Assembly (NCBI RefSeq): GCF_025452195.1
Contig: NZ_CP104970.1
Location: 372,001 to 436,000 of the forward strand
DNA length: 64,000 bases
Reading direction: 5' to 3'
Source: Phyllobacterium zundukense
Lineage (GTDB): Bacteria; Pseudomonadota; Alphaproteobacteria; Rhizobiales; Rhizobiaceae
Part shown: positions 34,402 to 43,494 of the stretch, in pieces
Position numbering within the stretch: the first letter of the stretch is position 1
Layout: each line of letters opens with the position of its first letter
Position numbers and translations under genes: made by a program
Notes under the pieces: generated by a model
Database searches by the model: none
What the model was told of the DNA's origin: nothing
Seen by the model: the letters and a program-made list of their open reading frames with translations, nothing else

Positions 34402-35962
34402 CGATGCCGAGCTCCTTCAGATAGATATTCATCTTCTTCCGTGTCTCGGCAAGCTGGGCTTCGAGGGCGCCGATTTCCTTCTGAACGCCCTGGAGATCGA
34501 CCTCGGGCTCGGGTTCGAACGTATCGACGTAGCGCGGAATGTTGAGATTGAAGCCGTTGGTCTCGATCTCCTCGAAGGTAACCTCACGGGAATAGCGGTC
34601 AATCACAGTCCGACTGCGATAGGTGTCGACGATCCTTTTGACGTTTTTCTCCGTCAGCCGGTTCTGCTTCTTCCCGGGCTCGAAATCGCGGCTGGCGTCG
34701 ACAAACAAAATGTTCCGCTCGTGCGACCGCAAGCCGCCGGCTTCGCGCGCCTTGTCAAACACCAAGATGCAGACCGGAATGCCGGTTGTTGGGAAGAGCT
34801 GTCCCGGCAGACCGATGACAGCATCGAGCAGATTGTCGCGGATCAGCTTTTCTCGGATCTTGCCTTCGGCCCCGGAGCGGAACAGAACGCCATGCGGAGC
34901 AATGACCGCCATGCGCCCGACCGTCGGCTGGGTAATCGCCAACATGTGCAGAATGAAGGCATAGTCGCCGCGGCTCTTGGGCGGCATGTGTGGAGTGAAA
35001 CGCTTGTAAGGATCAGGAAGCGCGTTGCCTTCCGAGTCCGTATTCCCCCACCACTTGTCTAGGCTGAACGGCGGATTGGCGACCACCACATCGAAGCGCA
35101 TCAGGTGGTCGCTTTCGATCAGCGTCGGCGAATTCAGCGTGTCGCACCAATCGATGCGCGCGCCATCTTGCTTGTGTAGCAGCATGTTGAGGCGCGCCAA
35201 CGAGCGGGTGCTCCCATTCGATTCCTGTCCAAAGAGTTGGAAATTGCCATCCGGGACTTCCTCACCAGCTCGCAGCAGTAGTGACCCGGATCCGCAAGCG
35301 GGATCACAAATCCGATCGCCAGATTTTGGGTTTGCCAGCTGGGCAACGACCTCAGACACAGTTCGCGGAGTGAAGAACTCTCCCGCCTTCTTGCCGGCGT
35401 CCGATGCAAAGCGTTCAATCAGAAAAATATAGGCATCGCCCAGAATATCCTCGGAGGTGTCAGACAGGTCCAAGCCCGGCTTGGCAAAATCCTCCAGAAG
35501 CGTCTTCAGCCGTCGGTTGCGGTCCTTCGTTTGCCCCAGATTGGTTTCAGAATTGAAGTCGATCGCTCGAAAGAGGCCGCCGAGCTTGCCTTCGTTGGCC
35601 TTTTCAATCTCGTCCAGAACGATGTTGATCAGTTCGCCAATATTGTCGCGCGCGCGGCGTTCGTGAAGGCCATAGAAATCGCCGAGGAAGCTCTCCTCCA
35701 CCTCGTTGGTCTTGCTATTCTTCAAATCCACCGTCGGCAGCTTGAAACGCTCGCGATCAAGACGGCGCTGAATGCGAAGCTCGTCGCCGCCATATTCGCG
35801 ACGAAACTCTTCGACGTGCTTCCGGCGCACATCGCTGATGTACTTGAGGAAGAGAACGGTAAGTACGTAGTCCTTGTATTGCGTAGCATCGACTGCTCCG
35901 CGGAAGGTGTCGCAGGCGCGCCAAACGGTAGAGAGAATGTCGTCTTGCTGAAGGGTGGGCAT
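34394..35962 (-). CDS. hsdM: Type I restriction-modification DNA methyltransferase subunit M
   Basis: A 522-residue HsdM. The N-terminal helical domain (DILSTVWRACDTFRGAVDAT, DYVLTVLFLKYISD) is followed by the N6-adenine methyltransferase domain, with the S-adenosylmethionine motif DPACGSGSLLLRAG near 220-233 and the catalytic NPPF motif in VVVANPPFSLDKWW near 296-299. GEFFTPRTVSEVVA precedes motif I. It ends with the coiled coil typical of the family. It lies between the half-size HsdS and the GIY-YIG gene and overlaps the latter by eight bases. Confidence 0.96.
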   Translation of the reverse strand: MPTLQQDDILSTVWRACDTFRGAVDATQYKDYVLTVLFLKYISDVRRKHVEEFRREYGGDELRIQRRLDRERFKLPTVDLKNSKTNEVEESFLGDFYGLHERRARDNIGELINIVLDEIEKANEGKLGGLFRAIDFNSETNLGQTKDRNRRLKTLLEDFAKPGLDLSDTSEDILGDAYIFLIERFASDAGKKAGEFFTPRTVSEVVAQLANPKSGDRICDPACGSGSLLLRAGEEVPDGNFQLFGQESNGSTRSLARLNMLLHKQDGARIDWCDTLNSPTLIESDHLMRFDVVVANPPFSLDKWWGNTDSEGNALPDPYKRFTPHMPPKSRGDYAFILHMLAITQPTVGRMAVIAPHGVLFRSGAEGKIREKLIRDNLLDAVIGLPGQLFPTTGIPVCILVFDKAREAGGLRSHERNILFVDASRDFEPGKKQNRLTEKNVKRIVDTYRSRTVIDRYSREVTFEEIETNGFNLNIPRYVDTFEPEPEVDLQGVQKEIGALEAQLAETRKKMNIYLKELGIDV

Positions 35963-35970
35963 GAGGTCTC

Positions 35971-36549
35971 CTATGAATTCGGGCTTGTGGCGGCGCCGCG
36001 AATGGCGCGCGCGAGGGCCTCGCGGCCAAGGATGGAATTAAGATTGGCAAGCCGTTGCAGCAGCGTCGCTTCGTCCTGAAAAGATTGCGCCAAACCGGCA
36101 ATCAAACGTTGCTTAGGCAACGGTGGAAGCGGGACGGCAAGCTTATCAAGTGCCTCTTTTGGAAGTCGTGCGAGGCCACTGCCCTGCTTGCTACTGGAGA
36201 AGGCCACTTGTGTGGTGGGGAGATCAAGGAAGGCCGCGAGATAGCCCGGATCAACCTTCGATTTATTAGGGCGCACCAAATAAAGATCGAGCGAGATGAA
36301 GGCGCCTAATACCGGATTGTTAGCGAGGCAGATATCCGTTATCGAACCTCGCGCGCCTACGATCAGATCACCTTTTTCTATTGGCAATGCCCGAGCGACA
36401 GCAGGCGGTTCACCGGTCACCAAATCGGGAGCGCGCCCTGCTTTCAAATCCGAGAGGTCGGAGAGCCGTACAAAACGTGCCGAACCTGCGTCATCATCGT
36501 GGATGGCGAGGCCTGAGTAGATGTCGGCAATTTCTCTGAGTTCGAGCAT
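35971..36549 (-). CDS. Half-size type I restriction specificity-like protein
   Basis: A 192-residue protein with only one target-recognition domain. ELREIADIYSGLAI opens the domain, LPIEKGDLIVGARGSITD lies in the middle, and SSSKQGSGLARLPKEALDKLAVPLPPLPKQRLIAGLAQ is the conserved joint followed by a helix. Normal HsdS has two such units. It is the first gene of the operon, eight bases before hsdM, so it is expressed with it. It could dimerise to give a symmetric specificity subunit, modulate the full HsdS, or be a truncated copy. It carries no stop or frameshift. Confidence 0.82.
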   Translation of the reverse strand: MLELREIADIYSGLAIHDDDAGSARFVRLSDLSDLKAGRAPDLVTGEPPAVARALPIEKGDLIVGARGSITDICLANNPVLGAFISLDLYLVRPNKSKVDPGYLAAFLDLPTTQVAFSSSKQGSGLARLPKEALDKLAVPLPPLPKQRLIAGLAQSFQDEATLLQRLANLNSILGREALARAIRGAATSPNS

Positions 36550-36805
36550 GCCTCATACTGCGGAAATTACGGCAGCGTGTCAATCCGCAGTTAGAGGATA
36601 GTTCTAACTATTTTTTATGCGAATGGAAGACCGACGCGGCAGCTTTGGCCGCGAGCGCGGTCTGGGGCTTTGATCCGCAAGCGACAAGTATTTTTGCGAT
36701 GCGCTTCGCTTCCCTGCGAGGCCTGTCTGCGCGCGCGTTGCAACGCCCTGTGAGTTGCCATTCCACTGTCGAACCTACTTCATCCTCGTAAGGGAAACCA
36801 TTCAC
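36550..36805. promoter_or_regulatory. Divergent promoter region between the restriction operon and traG
   Basis: About 250 bp separate the start of the leftward restriction operon and the rightward traG. The segment next to 36549 is AT-rich. No repeat, operator or further gene was recognised; the promoter positions are not assignable by eye. Confidence 0.35.
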
Positions 36806-38824
36806 TTGCCGGCCACGCGCGTCCTCTGGAGCCAGATCTTCGTCGTCCTGCTGATCGTGTTCATCATGGTGTGGGCGGCGACGCAATGGACGGCTTGGCG
36901 GCTTGGTTTCCAGCCGCAGCTGGGAACGCCCTGGTTCGAGCTCGCCAGCCTGCCGATCTATCCGCCGCCGGCGCTTCTCTGGTGGTGGTACTTCTATGAC
37001 GCCTACGCGCCACATGTGTTCATTGAAGGCGGAGCCATTGCCGCCTCCGGTGGTCTCATCGCAATTGGCGCCGCCGTCGCCATGTCGATCTGGCGCGCGC
37101 GCGAGGCGAAGGACGTGCATACCTACGGCTCCGCCCGCTGGGCCGAGCGCGAGGAGATCGAAAGGGCAGGACTGCTCGGCGATGACGGCGTCGTGCTCGG
37201 CCGCTATGACGACGCCTATCTTCGCCATGACGGCGCCGAGCACGTTCTGTGCTTTGCCCCAACCCGATCAGGCAAGGGCGTTGGTCTCGTGGTGCCGACC
37301 CTGCTGACCTGGCCGGGCTCGGCCATCGTCCACGATATCAAGGGCGAGAACTGGGAACTGACTGCCGGTTTCCGCGCCAGGCACGGCCGGGTGCTGCTGT
37401 TTGATCCGACGAACCCAAACTCGGCCGCCTACAATCCGCTGCTGGAGGTCCGAAAAGGAGAATGGGAGGTGAGGGACGTTCAGAACGTCGCCGATGTCCT
37501 GGTCGATCCCGAGGGCTCTCTGGAAAAGCGAAACCACTGGGAAAAGACCTCTCACTCGCTCTTGGTCGGTGCGATTCTGCATGTCCTCTATGCCGAGAAG
37601 GACAAGACTCTTGCCGGCGTCGCCGCTTTCCTCTCCGATCCGCGCCGTCCGATCGAGTCGACGCTCGCCGCGATGATGACGACGCAGCACCTTGGAGAGA
37701 AGGGACCGCACCCCGTGATCGCCAGCGCCGCCCGGGAGCTACTCAACAAGTCCGACAATGAGCGCTCCGGCGTATTGTCTACCGCTATGTCGTTCCTTGG
37801 GCTCTATCGGGATCCGGTCGTGGCCACGGTCACGCGCCGATGCGACTGGCGGATCGCCGACATCGTTGGGGAGGACCAGCCAGCCACGCTTTATCTGGTC
37901 GTGCCGCCCTCCGACATCTCGAGGACAAAGCCGCTGGTCCGTCTCGTGCTCAATCAGATCGGCCGGCGGCTGACCGAAGATCTACATGCGCGCGATCGCC
38001 GGCATCGCGTGCTTATGATGCTGGATGAATTTCCCGCGCTCGGCCGTCTCGACTTTTTCGAAAGCGCGCTCGCCTTCATGGCCGGCTATGGCATCAAGGC
38101 GTTTCTGATTGCCCAGAGCCTCAATCAGATCGAGAAGGCCTATGGTCCGAACAATTCGATTCTCGATAACTGCCATGTGCGGGCGAGCTTCGCCACCAAT
38201 GATGAACGCACTGCCAAGCATGTGTCGGATTCGCTCGGCACCGCGACGGAAATGCGGGCGATGCAGAACTATGCGGGACACCGGCTGGCGCCGTGGTTGT
38301 CGCACCTAATGGTTTCCCGATCGGAGACGGCGCGGCCGCTGCTGACGCCGGGAGAAGTGATGCAGCTTCCGCCTGACGACGAAATTGTCATGGTGGCCGG
38401 CATCGCGCCCATCCGGACGAAGAAGGCGCGCTACTACGAGGACATGCGATTGAGCCAACGGGTGGTGCCCGCACCGGTGAGCGGCAAACCCGGCGATCGT
38501 CCGCTGTCCGCGGACGATTGGTCGAATGAGGCCCCAATAGCAGTGAACGATCGCACGAGTGAGCGCGCGCATGGCGCTGAAGCGGTTCTATCGGACGGTG
38601 CCGAGGGAACTGACGATACGGCGAATGCTGGCCTTCGGCGAGAGCCTGGCCTGGAGGCGCACAAGGAGATCGTTCCAGAGCCGGCATCGTCGCCGATCAA
38701 TGAGTTCGACCTGGATGCCGACGAGCCCGAGCGGGCTGCTCTCTCGGCACGGACCCTGACGCGTCGCATGGGTCAGGTGGCACGCCAAGCTTCCATGGAC
38801 CCTAACGACGGCGTGGAGCTTTGA
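36806..38824 (+). CDS. traG: Conjugal transfer coupling protein TraG (VirD4 type)
   Basis: A 672-residue type IV coupling protein from a TTG at 36806 that gives the family N-terminus LPATRVLWSQ; a TTG at 36755 is an alternative. Two N-terminal membrane segments surround FQPQLGTPWFELASLPIYPPP. The ATPase has Walker A CFAPTRSGKGVG near 149-160, HDIKGENWELTAGFR and Walker B MLDEFPALGRLDFF near 405. It links a relaxosome to the mating channel. Only the small RHH gene follows; no trb or relaxase genes are present in the window, so it looks like part of a truncated conjugative element. Confidence 0.94.
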   Translation: MPATRVLWSQIFVVLLIVFIMVWAATQWTAWRLGFQPQLGTPWFELASLPIYPPPALLWWWYFYDAYAPHVFIEGGAIAASGGLIAIGAAVAMSIWRAREAKDVHTYGSARWAEREEIERAGLLGDDGVVLGRYDDAYLRHDGAEHVLCFAPTRSGKGVGLVVPTLLTWPGSAIVHDIKGENWELTAGFRARHGRVLLFDPTNPNSAAYNPLLEVRKGEWEVRDVQNVADVLVDPEGSLEKRNHWEKTSHSLLVGAILHVLYAEKDKTLAGVAAFLSDPRRPIESTLAAMMTTQHLGEKGPHPVIASAARELLNKSDNERSGVLSTAMSFLGLYRDPVVATVTRRCDWRIADIVGEDQPATLYLVVPPSDISRTKPLVRLVLNQIGRRLTEDLHARDRRHRVLMMLDEFPALGRLDFFESALAFMAGYGIKAFLIAQSLNQIEKAYGPNNSILDNCHVRASFATNDERTAKHVSDSLGTATEMRAMQNYAGHRLAPWLSHLMVSRSETARPLLTPGEVMQLPPDDEIVMVAGIAPIRTKKARYYEDMRLSQRVVPAPVSGKPGDRPLSADDWSNEAPIAVNDRTSERAHGAEAVLSDGAEGTDDTANAGLRREPGLEAHKEIVPEPASSPINEFDLDADEPERAALSARTLTRRMGQVARQASMDPNDGVEL

Positions 38825-38825
38825 G

Positions 38826-39254
38826 ATGGCGGTAAGCCCGGAAAAGAAGCAGCGCCTGTCGGTATATCTGGATCCCGACTTGAAGCGCCGGCTTGCCGAC
38901 TTTGCCGAGAGACGCGAGCAGTCGGCTTCGCTGATTGCGGAAGCTGCCATCGCATCGTTCCTCTCGCCAGACGTCGATGAGCGGAAGGAAGCCGCGATCG
39001 TCAAGCGGCTGGATCGGATCGACCGCAATCTTCAGCGCTTTGAGCGAGATCTTGAGATTACGGGTGAGACGTTGGCCCTGTTCGTCAGGTTCTGGCTGAA
39101 CACAACGGTTCCCCTACCGGAAGAGGCACTGGCGGCGGCTCGGGCGAAAGGGGGTGAGCGCTATGACCAATTTGTCGCGGCTCTCGGTCGTCGACTGTCG
39201 GAGGGCCCGAAGTGGAGCAGGGAGCTACCTCCAGAGAGTTTGTCTGAAAGATAA
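38826..39254 (+). CDS. Ribbon-helix-helix (CopG/Arc-like) protein of the conjugative module
   Basis: A 142-residue protein starting one base after the traG stop. The N-terminal 45 residues, with KKQRLSVYLDPDLKRRLADF and SASLIAEAAIASFL, are a ribbon-helix-helix DNA-binding domain. A coiled-coil stretch (AAIVKRLDRIDRNLQRFERD) and a C-terminal region with GERYDQFVAALGRRLSEGPKW follow. This gene regularly sits between traG and trbB in rhizobial conjugative elements, so it probably regulates transfer genes. The trb genes that should follow are absent. Confidence 0.88.
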   Translation: MAVSPEKKQRLSVYLDPDLKRRLADFAERREQSASLIAEAAIASFLSPDVDERKEAAIVKRLDRIDRNLQRFERDLEITGETLALFVRFWLNTTVPLPEEALAAARAKGGERYDQFVAALGRRLSEGPKWSRELPPESLSER

Positions 39255-39367
39255 CACCAGACCAAATACGACCTGATAATCGTTGCCAATTGCGCGGTCG
39301 ATGGCGTGGCCTTATGAAGAGGCTGCGAGTTACACGCAAGCGTGCAAGAAATCTCACGAGGGACCTC

Positions 39368-40132
39368 ATGACTAACGCATCCGAGAGGCGACGCCTGATG
39401 GTCGAGCGTGCTCGTAAGACGGGGTATGTTCCCTCGAAGATGATCGAGGACGAATTCGGCGTCGACAGCTCAACGATCAGACGAGATCTTGCACGCCTCG
39501 AAGAGGATGGTCTCGTCATACGCACACAGGGCGGGTTCCTCCCAATTGAGACCAAGGAAAGCTTTGACTATCCCTATGAGCCCAGACGACAGTTTCGGTC
39601 ATCTGCCAAAAGTCGCCTCGGGGAATATGCAGCCAGCCTGGTCAAGGATGGCCAGACCGTGTTGGTCGATAGTGGCTCGACCACGTGGCATGTGGCCAAC
39701 AACCTAAAATCCAAGGAGAATCTGACCGTTATCACAAACGATCTCCAGATCGCGCTCTTGCTCTCCGAATGCAGCAACATCAATCTTCATGTGACAGGGG
39801 GCGTGCAAGTCGACACCGTGTACACGCTCGTAGGCCCTAACACCGTCGATTACGTCAGCAAGATCCACGTCGATGTCGCGTTTATCGGAGCGGAGGCCGT
39901 TGATGCGGAGTTTGGAGTGACGAACGTCAATGTTATCGAAGTTCCTGTAAAGCAGGCGATGGTCCGCGCGGCCGATTTGGCGGTCTTGGTCGCCGACAGT
40001 TCGAAGTTTGGAAAAAGATCCTTTGCCAGGGTCTGCGGGATCGAGGAACTTTCCGAGATTGTTACCGACAGTCGCGTTGGGGCGGACCAGCGCAAGGCAT
40101 TTGGGAAAAAGCTCAAGATCGTCGAGGTTTGA
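39368..40132 (+). CDS. DeoR/GlpR family transcriptional regulator
   Basis: About 254 residues from the ATG at 39368, which has GAGGGA seven bases before it. The HTH is ERRRLMVERARKTGYVPSKM and VDSSTIRRDLARLEEDG, and the sugar-phosphate-sensing domain contains LVDSGSTTWHVANNL, HVTGGVQ and VADSSKFGKRSF. It lies upstream of the Gfo/Idh/MocA-kinase-transporter unit on the same strand. Two 16-bp palindromes follow it and two similar ones lie before the binding-protein gene at 48.5-49.7 kb. It is the obvious candidate to bind all four, which is inference. Confidence 0.92.
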   Translation: MTNASERRRLMVERARKTGYVPSKMIEDEFGVDSSTIRRDLARLEEDGLVIRTQGGFLPIETKESFDYPYEPRRQFRSSAKSRLGEYAASLVKDGQTVLVDSGSTTWHVANNLKSKENLTVITNDLQIALLLSECSNINLHVTGGVQVDTVYTLVGPNTVDYVSKIHVDVAFIGAEAVDAEFGVTNVNVIEVPVKQAMVRAADLAVLVADSSKFGKRSFARVCGIEELSEIVTDSRVGADQRKAFGKKLKIVEV

Positions 40133-40359
40133 CGCGCTAACTTCGACCTAACGACCACGCCCCACGCGGTTTTCACTCTCGTGTGTTGCGCGCTTTGACG
40201 ACACACCCATGCCTCTCCAGGCTATAGAGCCAGCGCGTCTGCCCTTCTGCCCACGGCGATTCACTCGACAACATGCTGCCCATCGTTCGAGCCGCGAGCG
40301 CCTCGTTCGTTGGTGCTCAACACCCTGCATGTTTCTCGGCGATCACGCTGCCTAATCAC

Positions 40360-40405
40360 TGCACGATCTCGCGCATTTTTTTGCTTGACTGCACAGTATC
40401 GTGCA
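40360..40405. promoter_or_regulatory. Two palindromic operators before the sugar-catabolic unit
   Basis: TGCACGATCTCGCGCA (40360-40375) and TGCACAGTATCGTGCA (40390-40405) share the form TGCRC-N6-GYGCA, and their centres are 30 bp apart. They lie 46 bp before the GTG start of the Gfo/Idh/MocA gene. The same form occurs twice at 49826-49870. Such spacing puts two repressor dimers on the same face of the helix. Confidence 0.6.
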
Positions 40406-40450
40406 TGCTTCTTAGCTAACACTATCAATCAATCGTTCCGGAGAGGCGAA

Positions 40451-41505
40451 GTGACAAAAGACAAACTGAAACTTGGCGTAGTCGGCTGCGGGCGCATCGC
40501 TCAGGCGGCGCACTTTCCCGCCGTTCAGAAAGCGAAGAACGTCGAACTCGCCGCCGTGTTCGATCCGAGTGCGCTGTTGGCCAAAGGCGCAGGATTGCAG
40601 CTTGGCGTTCCTGCCTATACGGAGCAGCAGGAGTTTCTCAACGCCGGCTTCGATGCGGTGCTCATCGCCATTCCAGACCGGTTTCACGTGCCCGTATCGA
40701 TTGCCGCACTTCAGGCCGGCAAACATGTTCTCGTCGAAAAGCCGGTCGCCGTGACTACGGCGGAAGCAGAAACCCTGGTCCGGGTCCTCGACACAACCGG
40801 TCTGCAGCTGCAGGTCGGCAGCATGAAGCGCTTCGATCCCGGTATTGCCCGCGCCCAGCGGGTGATTGAGGAGGGGGGATCGGCCGGATCCTGAGTGCGC
40901 GGTGCTGGTATCGCGTTATGTCCGAGCTACGTCCGCCGGTCGAGGCGACGTTGTTTCCTGCAATGCTGGTGGATCACGACGTGCGAAGCCGGGAGACCGC
41001 ATTAAAGGCCGCCAATCGCAAAACCCACCTTCTGGCGACGCATGGGATTCATACGTTCGATCTGATGCGCTTCCTCCTCGGCGACCTTACGGTCGCGGCT
41101 GCGATCATGGCCGTCGACGGCGTGGACCATTCTTGGCATGGCATCGCGACCACGCAGGCCGGTGCAGCGGCATCGTTCGAAATTACGGCGAGCGTTCACG
41201 CCGAATGGACCGAAGGCTTCCAGATTTATGGCAGCAAAGGGCATATCAGTGCGGACATTCCTTTCCCGTTCTCGCGCGCAGCCAGCCGCGTCCGTATTTT
41301 CCGGGCTGAGGAGTCCAGTTACGAGGAGCCCGTCTTCGGCGACACCGATGCCTATAAGCTTCAAGTTGAAGCCTTCGCAGCCGCAATCCTTGGCGGCCGG
41401 TCCGTCGAACCGAATGCGCGCGACGGCCTAAAGGCTCTTGAAATTGTCGACACCGTCAATTCGCTCACCGCTCGTGAAGAGCCCGACCAGCGCAAGAGTG
41501 CGTGA
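40451..41505 (+). pseudogene. Gfo/Idh/MocA family oxidoreductase, broken in a G tract
   Basis: The first part (GTG at 40451, GAGAGGC before it) encodes the Rossmann domain LGVVGCGRIAQAAHFPAVQ, IAIPDRFHVPVSIAALQAGKHVLVEKPVA. It reaches a premature stop after RVIEEGG. The remaining two thirds, including LATHGIHTFDLMRFLLGD and AEWTEGFQIYGSKGHISAD, lie in another frame. The frames join exactly if the six-G run at 40873-40878 had seven Gs, which would read EEGGIGRIL. The repaired protein would be about 350 residues, normal for the family. Otherwise the gene is inactive. A frameshifted read or phase variation are both possible. Confidence 0.82.
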
Positions 41506-41511
41506 ACCGCG

Positions 41512-42504
41512 ATGGGGAGCAAGTCGAAGGCAATCGCTGTCATCGGCAATGTGCAGGCCGATCTTGTCCTCCGACCTGTGGCGGCGTTGCCTCCCCCCGG
41601 TGAGGAGAGATTTGTCGATGACGTCAGCTTCCGTCCTGGCGGAAGCGGCGGCGTCACCGGGATGGTGCTTGCTGCAGCTGGTGCACCGGTCCGGGTGTTC
41701 GGCACGCTCGGTAAGGATCCGATCGGCTCGGTAATCCGCTCGATGCTTGCGGAAGTCGGGGTGCAAACCTCGGACATCCGAGAGATCGATTTGCCGACGA
41801 GCATCACGGTCGCCCTTGAAGCGGCGGAAAGGGAACGCTCGTTCCTGACGTCGCGCGGACACATGGATGCGTTTTCGAAGAACGATCTTGCGGATGAGGC
41901 GCTAACTGCACCGATTACCTTGCTGACCGGTTTTTTCACGACGCCCGCTCTTCAGGCCGATGTGCCCGCACTTGCCGCTGAGGCGCGCGGCAATGGCAGC
42001 ATCGTGCTGTTCGATTCAGGATCCGACCAGTTTGGCTGGTCAGATACGGTTCGCGAGACGCTCTTTTCAGTCCTCAAGGAATGCGATTGTTTCCTGCCGA
42101 ATGAGGCAGAACTGCTGGCGCTGACTGGCGGCGGTGACGTGATCGATGCCCTGGCAAGACTGCGGCAGCACTTTGACGGGGCGCTTGTCGTGAAGATGGG
42201 AGCGAAAGGTTGTTTTATCTCGGCAAGCGCCGACAGCGCGCCTGTGGAGATCCGGCTCAATCCCGTGGAGGCGCCAGATACGACCGGCGCAGGCGATAGC
42301 TTCAACGCAGGGTTTGCGCTGGGGCTGTCGCGCGGGTTTGATTGGGTTAGGTCGGCACATCTTGGGACAGCGCTTGCTTCAGAGATTCTGAGGCGCCCGG
42401 CCTCGCGCCGTTATCTCTCGCCTGAGGATCTAAACAAACTTGAAGTCTCACCGGGCGAGGTTTCCAGGGCAATCGATGGACCAAAGCGCGGCTCAAGCCT
42501 GTAA
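41512..42504 (+). CDS. PfkB family carbohydrate kinase (first copy)
   Basis: A 330-residue ribokinase-like sugar kinase. It has VIGNVQADLVLRPVAALPPPGE near the N-terminus, FRPGGSGGVTGMVLAAAGAPV (PfkB signature 1) and APDTTGAGDSFNAGFALGLS (signature 2 with the catalytic Asp). It is a clear paralogue of the kinase at 45506. It starts six bases after the Gfo/Idh/MocA stop and is presumably co-transcribed. The sugar is not determinable from the sequence. Confidence 0.9.
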   Translation: MGSKSKAIAVIGNVQADLVLRPVAALPPPGEERFVDDVSFRPGGSGGVTGMVLAAAGAPVRVFGTLGKDPIGSVIRSMLAEVGVQTSDIREIDLPTSITVALEAAERERSFLTSRGHMDAFSKNDLADEALTAPITLLTGFFTTPALQADVPALAAEARGNGSIVLFDSGSDQFGWSDTVRETLFSVLKECDCFLPNEAELLALTGGGDVIDALARLRQHFDGALVVKMGAKGCFISASADSAPVEIRLNPVEAPDTTGAGDSFNAGFALGLSRGFDWVRSAHLGTALASEILRRPASRRYLSPEDLNKLEVSPGEVSRAIDGPKRGSSL

Positions 42505-42506
42505 AT

Positions 42507-42569
42507 GCGGACTGCCCTTGCGGTCCGCCCTCCCGGGGGGTGGTGCTTCAACCTGATGCACCATCCCCT
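42507..42569. terminator. Two adjacent stem-loops after the first kinase
   Basis: A GCGGAC...GTCCGC stem (about 42507-42529) is followed by a GGGGTGGTGC/GCACCATCCCC stem with one mismatch (42537-42569). Both lie in the 108-bp gap before the permease gene. There is no long T-run. They may partly end transcription or protect upstream mRNA, giving uneven expression of kinase and permease. Confidence 0.45.
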
Positions 42570-42612
42570 CTCGAACGTCAGAACGTCAAACTCGATTAGG
42601 GTGGGCTAGAAC

Positions 42613-43494
42613 TTGAATACTGCCTGGATACCGCGCCAAGCATGGCTATTAGCTCTGCCGCTCATCGTCGTAATGGCGGCTGTCATCGGTTACCCGCTAT
42701 TTGACACCATTCGGCTGTCCCTGAGTGATGCTCGTCTGATCGGCAGTACCGGCAATTTCGTGGGGCTAGACAACTTCACCAAGCTCCTGTCGCGCCCCGA
42801 CTTTCTCCAGGCCCTCTCAACCACAGCAATTTTCACCGTGGTCTCCGTCAGCGCCGAGATTGTTCTGGGGGTGCTGACCGCGCTCTTGCTGCAGCAGCGC
42901 TTTTATGGTCGAGCGCTGTTGCGGGCGCTGATGATCCTGCCCTGGGCATTGCCAACGGTCGTCAACGCAATGTTGTGGCGGCTGATCTATAATCCGGAAT
43001 ATGGCGCGTTGAATGCGGCTTTGACGCAAGTCGGACTACTGGGAAGCTACCAATCGTGGCTCGGCCAGCCGGACTCGGCCATCTGGGCGATCATCGTGGC
43101 CGATGTCTGGAAGAATTTCTCGCTCGTCGCCCTGATTTCTCTCGCAGCACTCCAGGCTGTTCCTAAGGACATACAAGCGGCCGCCCTGATCGATGGGGCA
43201 GGCATCATTCGGCGCTTCCGTTACGTTACGCTGCCTTATCTCGCCGGGCCTCTGATGGTTGCGGTTGTACTGCGCACGATCGAGGCATTCAAGGTGTTCG
43301 ACATCGTCTGGGTTCTGACCCGCGGTGGGCCAGCCAATTCGACGCGAACGTTGTCGCTCCTGGTCTATCAGGAAGCCTTTGCCTTCCAGCGTGCCGGATC
43401 GGGCGCATCCCTCGCTCTTATCGTGACGTTGATCATCACGCTGCTTGCCGTGTTCTATGCCCGCCTGATCCGGCGCACCGAGGAGATGAAGTAA
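42613..43494 (+). CDS. Carbohydrate ABC transporter permease (MalF/UgpA type)
   Basis: A 293-residue inner-membrane permease with six hydrophobic segments. The N-terminus is WLLALPLIVVMAAVIGYPLF, and the EAA loop contacting the ATPase is AALQAVPKDIQAAALIDGAGIIRRFRYVTLP. The start is TTG at 42613. The last base pairs overlap the next start. No binding-protein gene precedes it as is usual; the likely partner is the binding protein at 48514-49746. Confidence 0.92.
   Translation: MNTAWIPRQAWLLALPLIVVMAAVIGYPLFDTIRLSLSDARLIGSTGNFVGLDNFTKLLSRPDFLQALSTTAIFTVVSVSAEIVLGVLTALLLQQRFYGRALLRALMILPWALPTVVNAMLWRLIYNPEYGALNAALTQVGLLGSYQSWLGQPDSAIWAIIVADVWKNFSLVALISLAALQAVPKDIQAAALIDGAGIIRRFRYVTLPYLAGPLMVAVVLRTIEAFKVFDIVWVLTRGGPANSTRTLSLLVYQEAFAFQRAGSGASLALIVTLIITLLAVFYARLIRRTEEMK

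Noticed and set aside
36608..37243. Long leftward open frame opposite traG
   Set aside because: It lies entirely opposite the conserved N-terminal part of traG, has no family features and reflects GC-rich codon bias on the coding strand.
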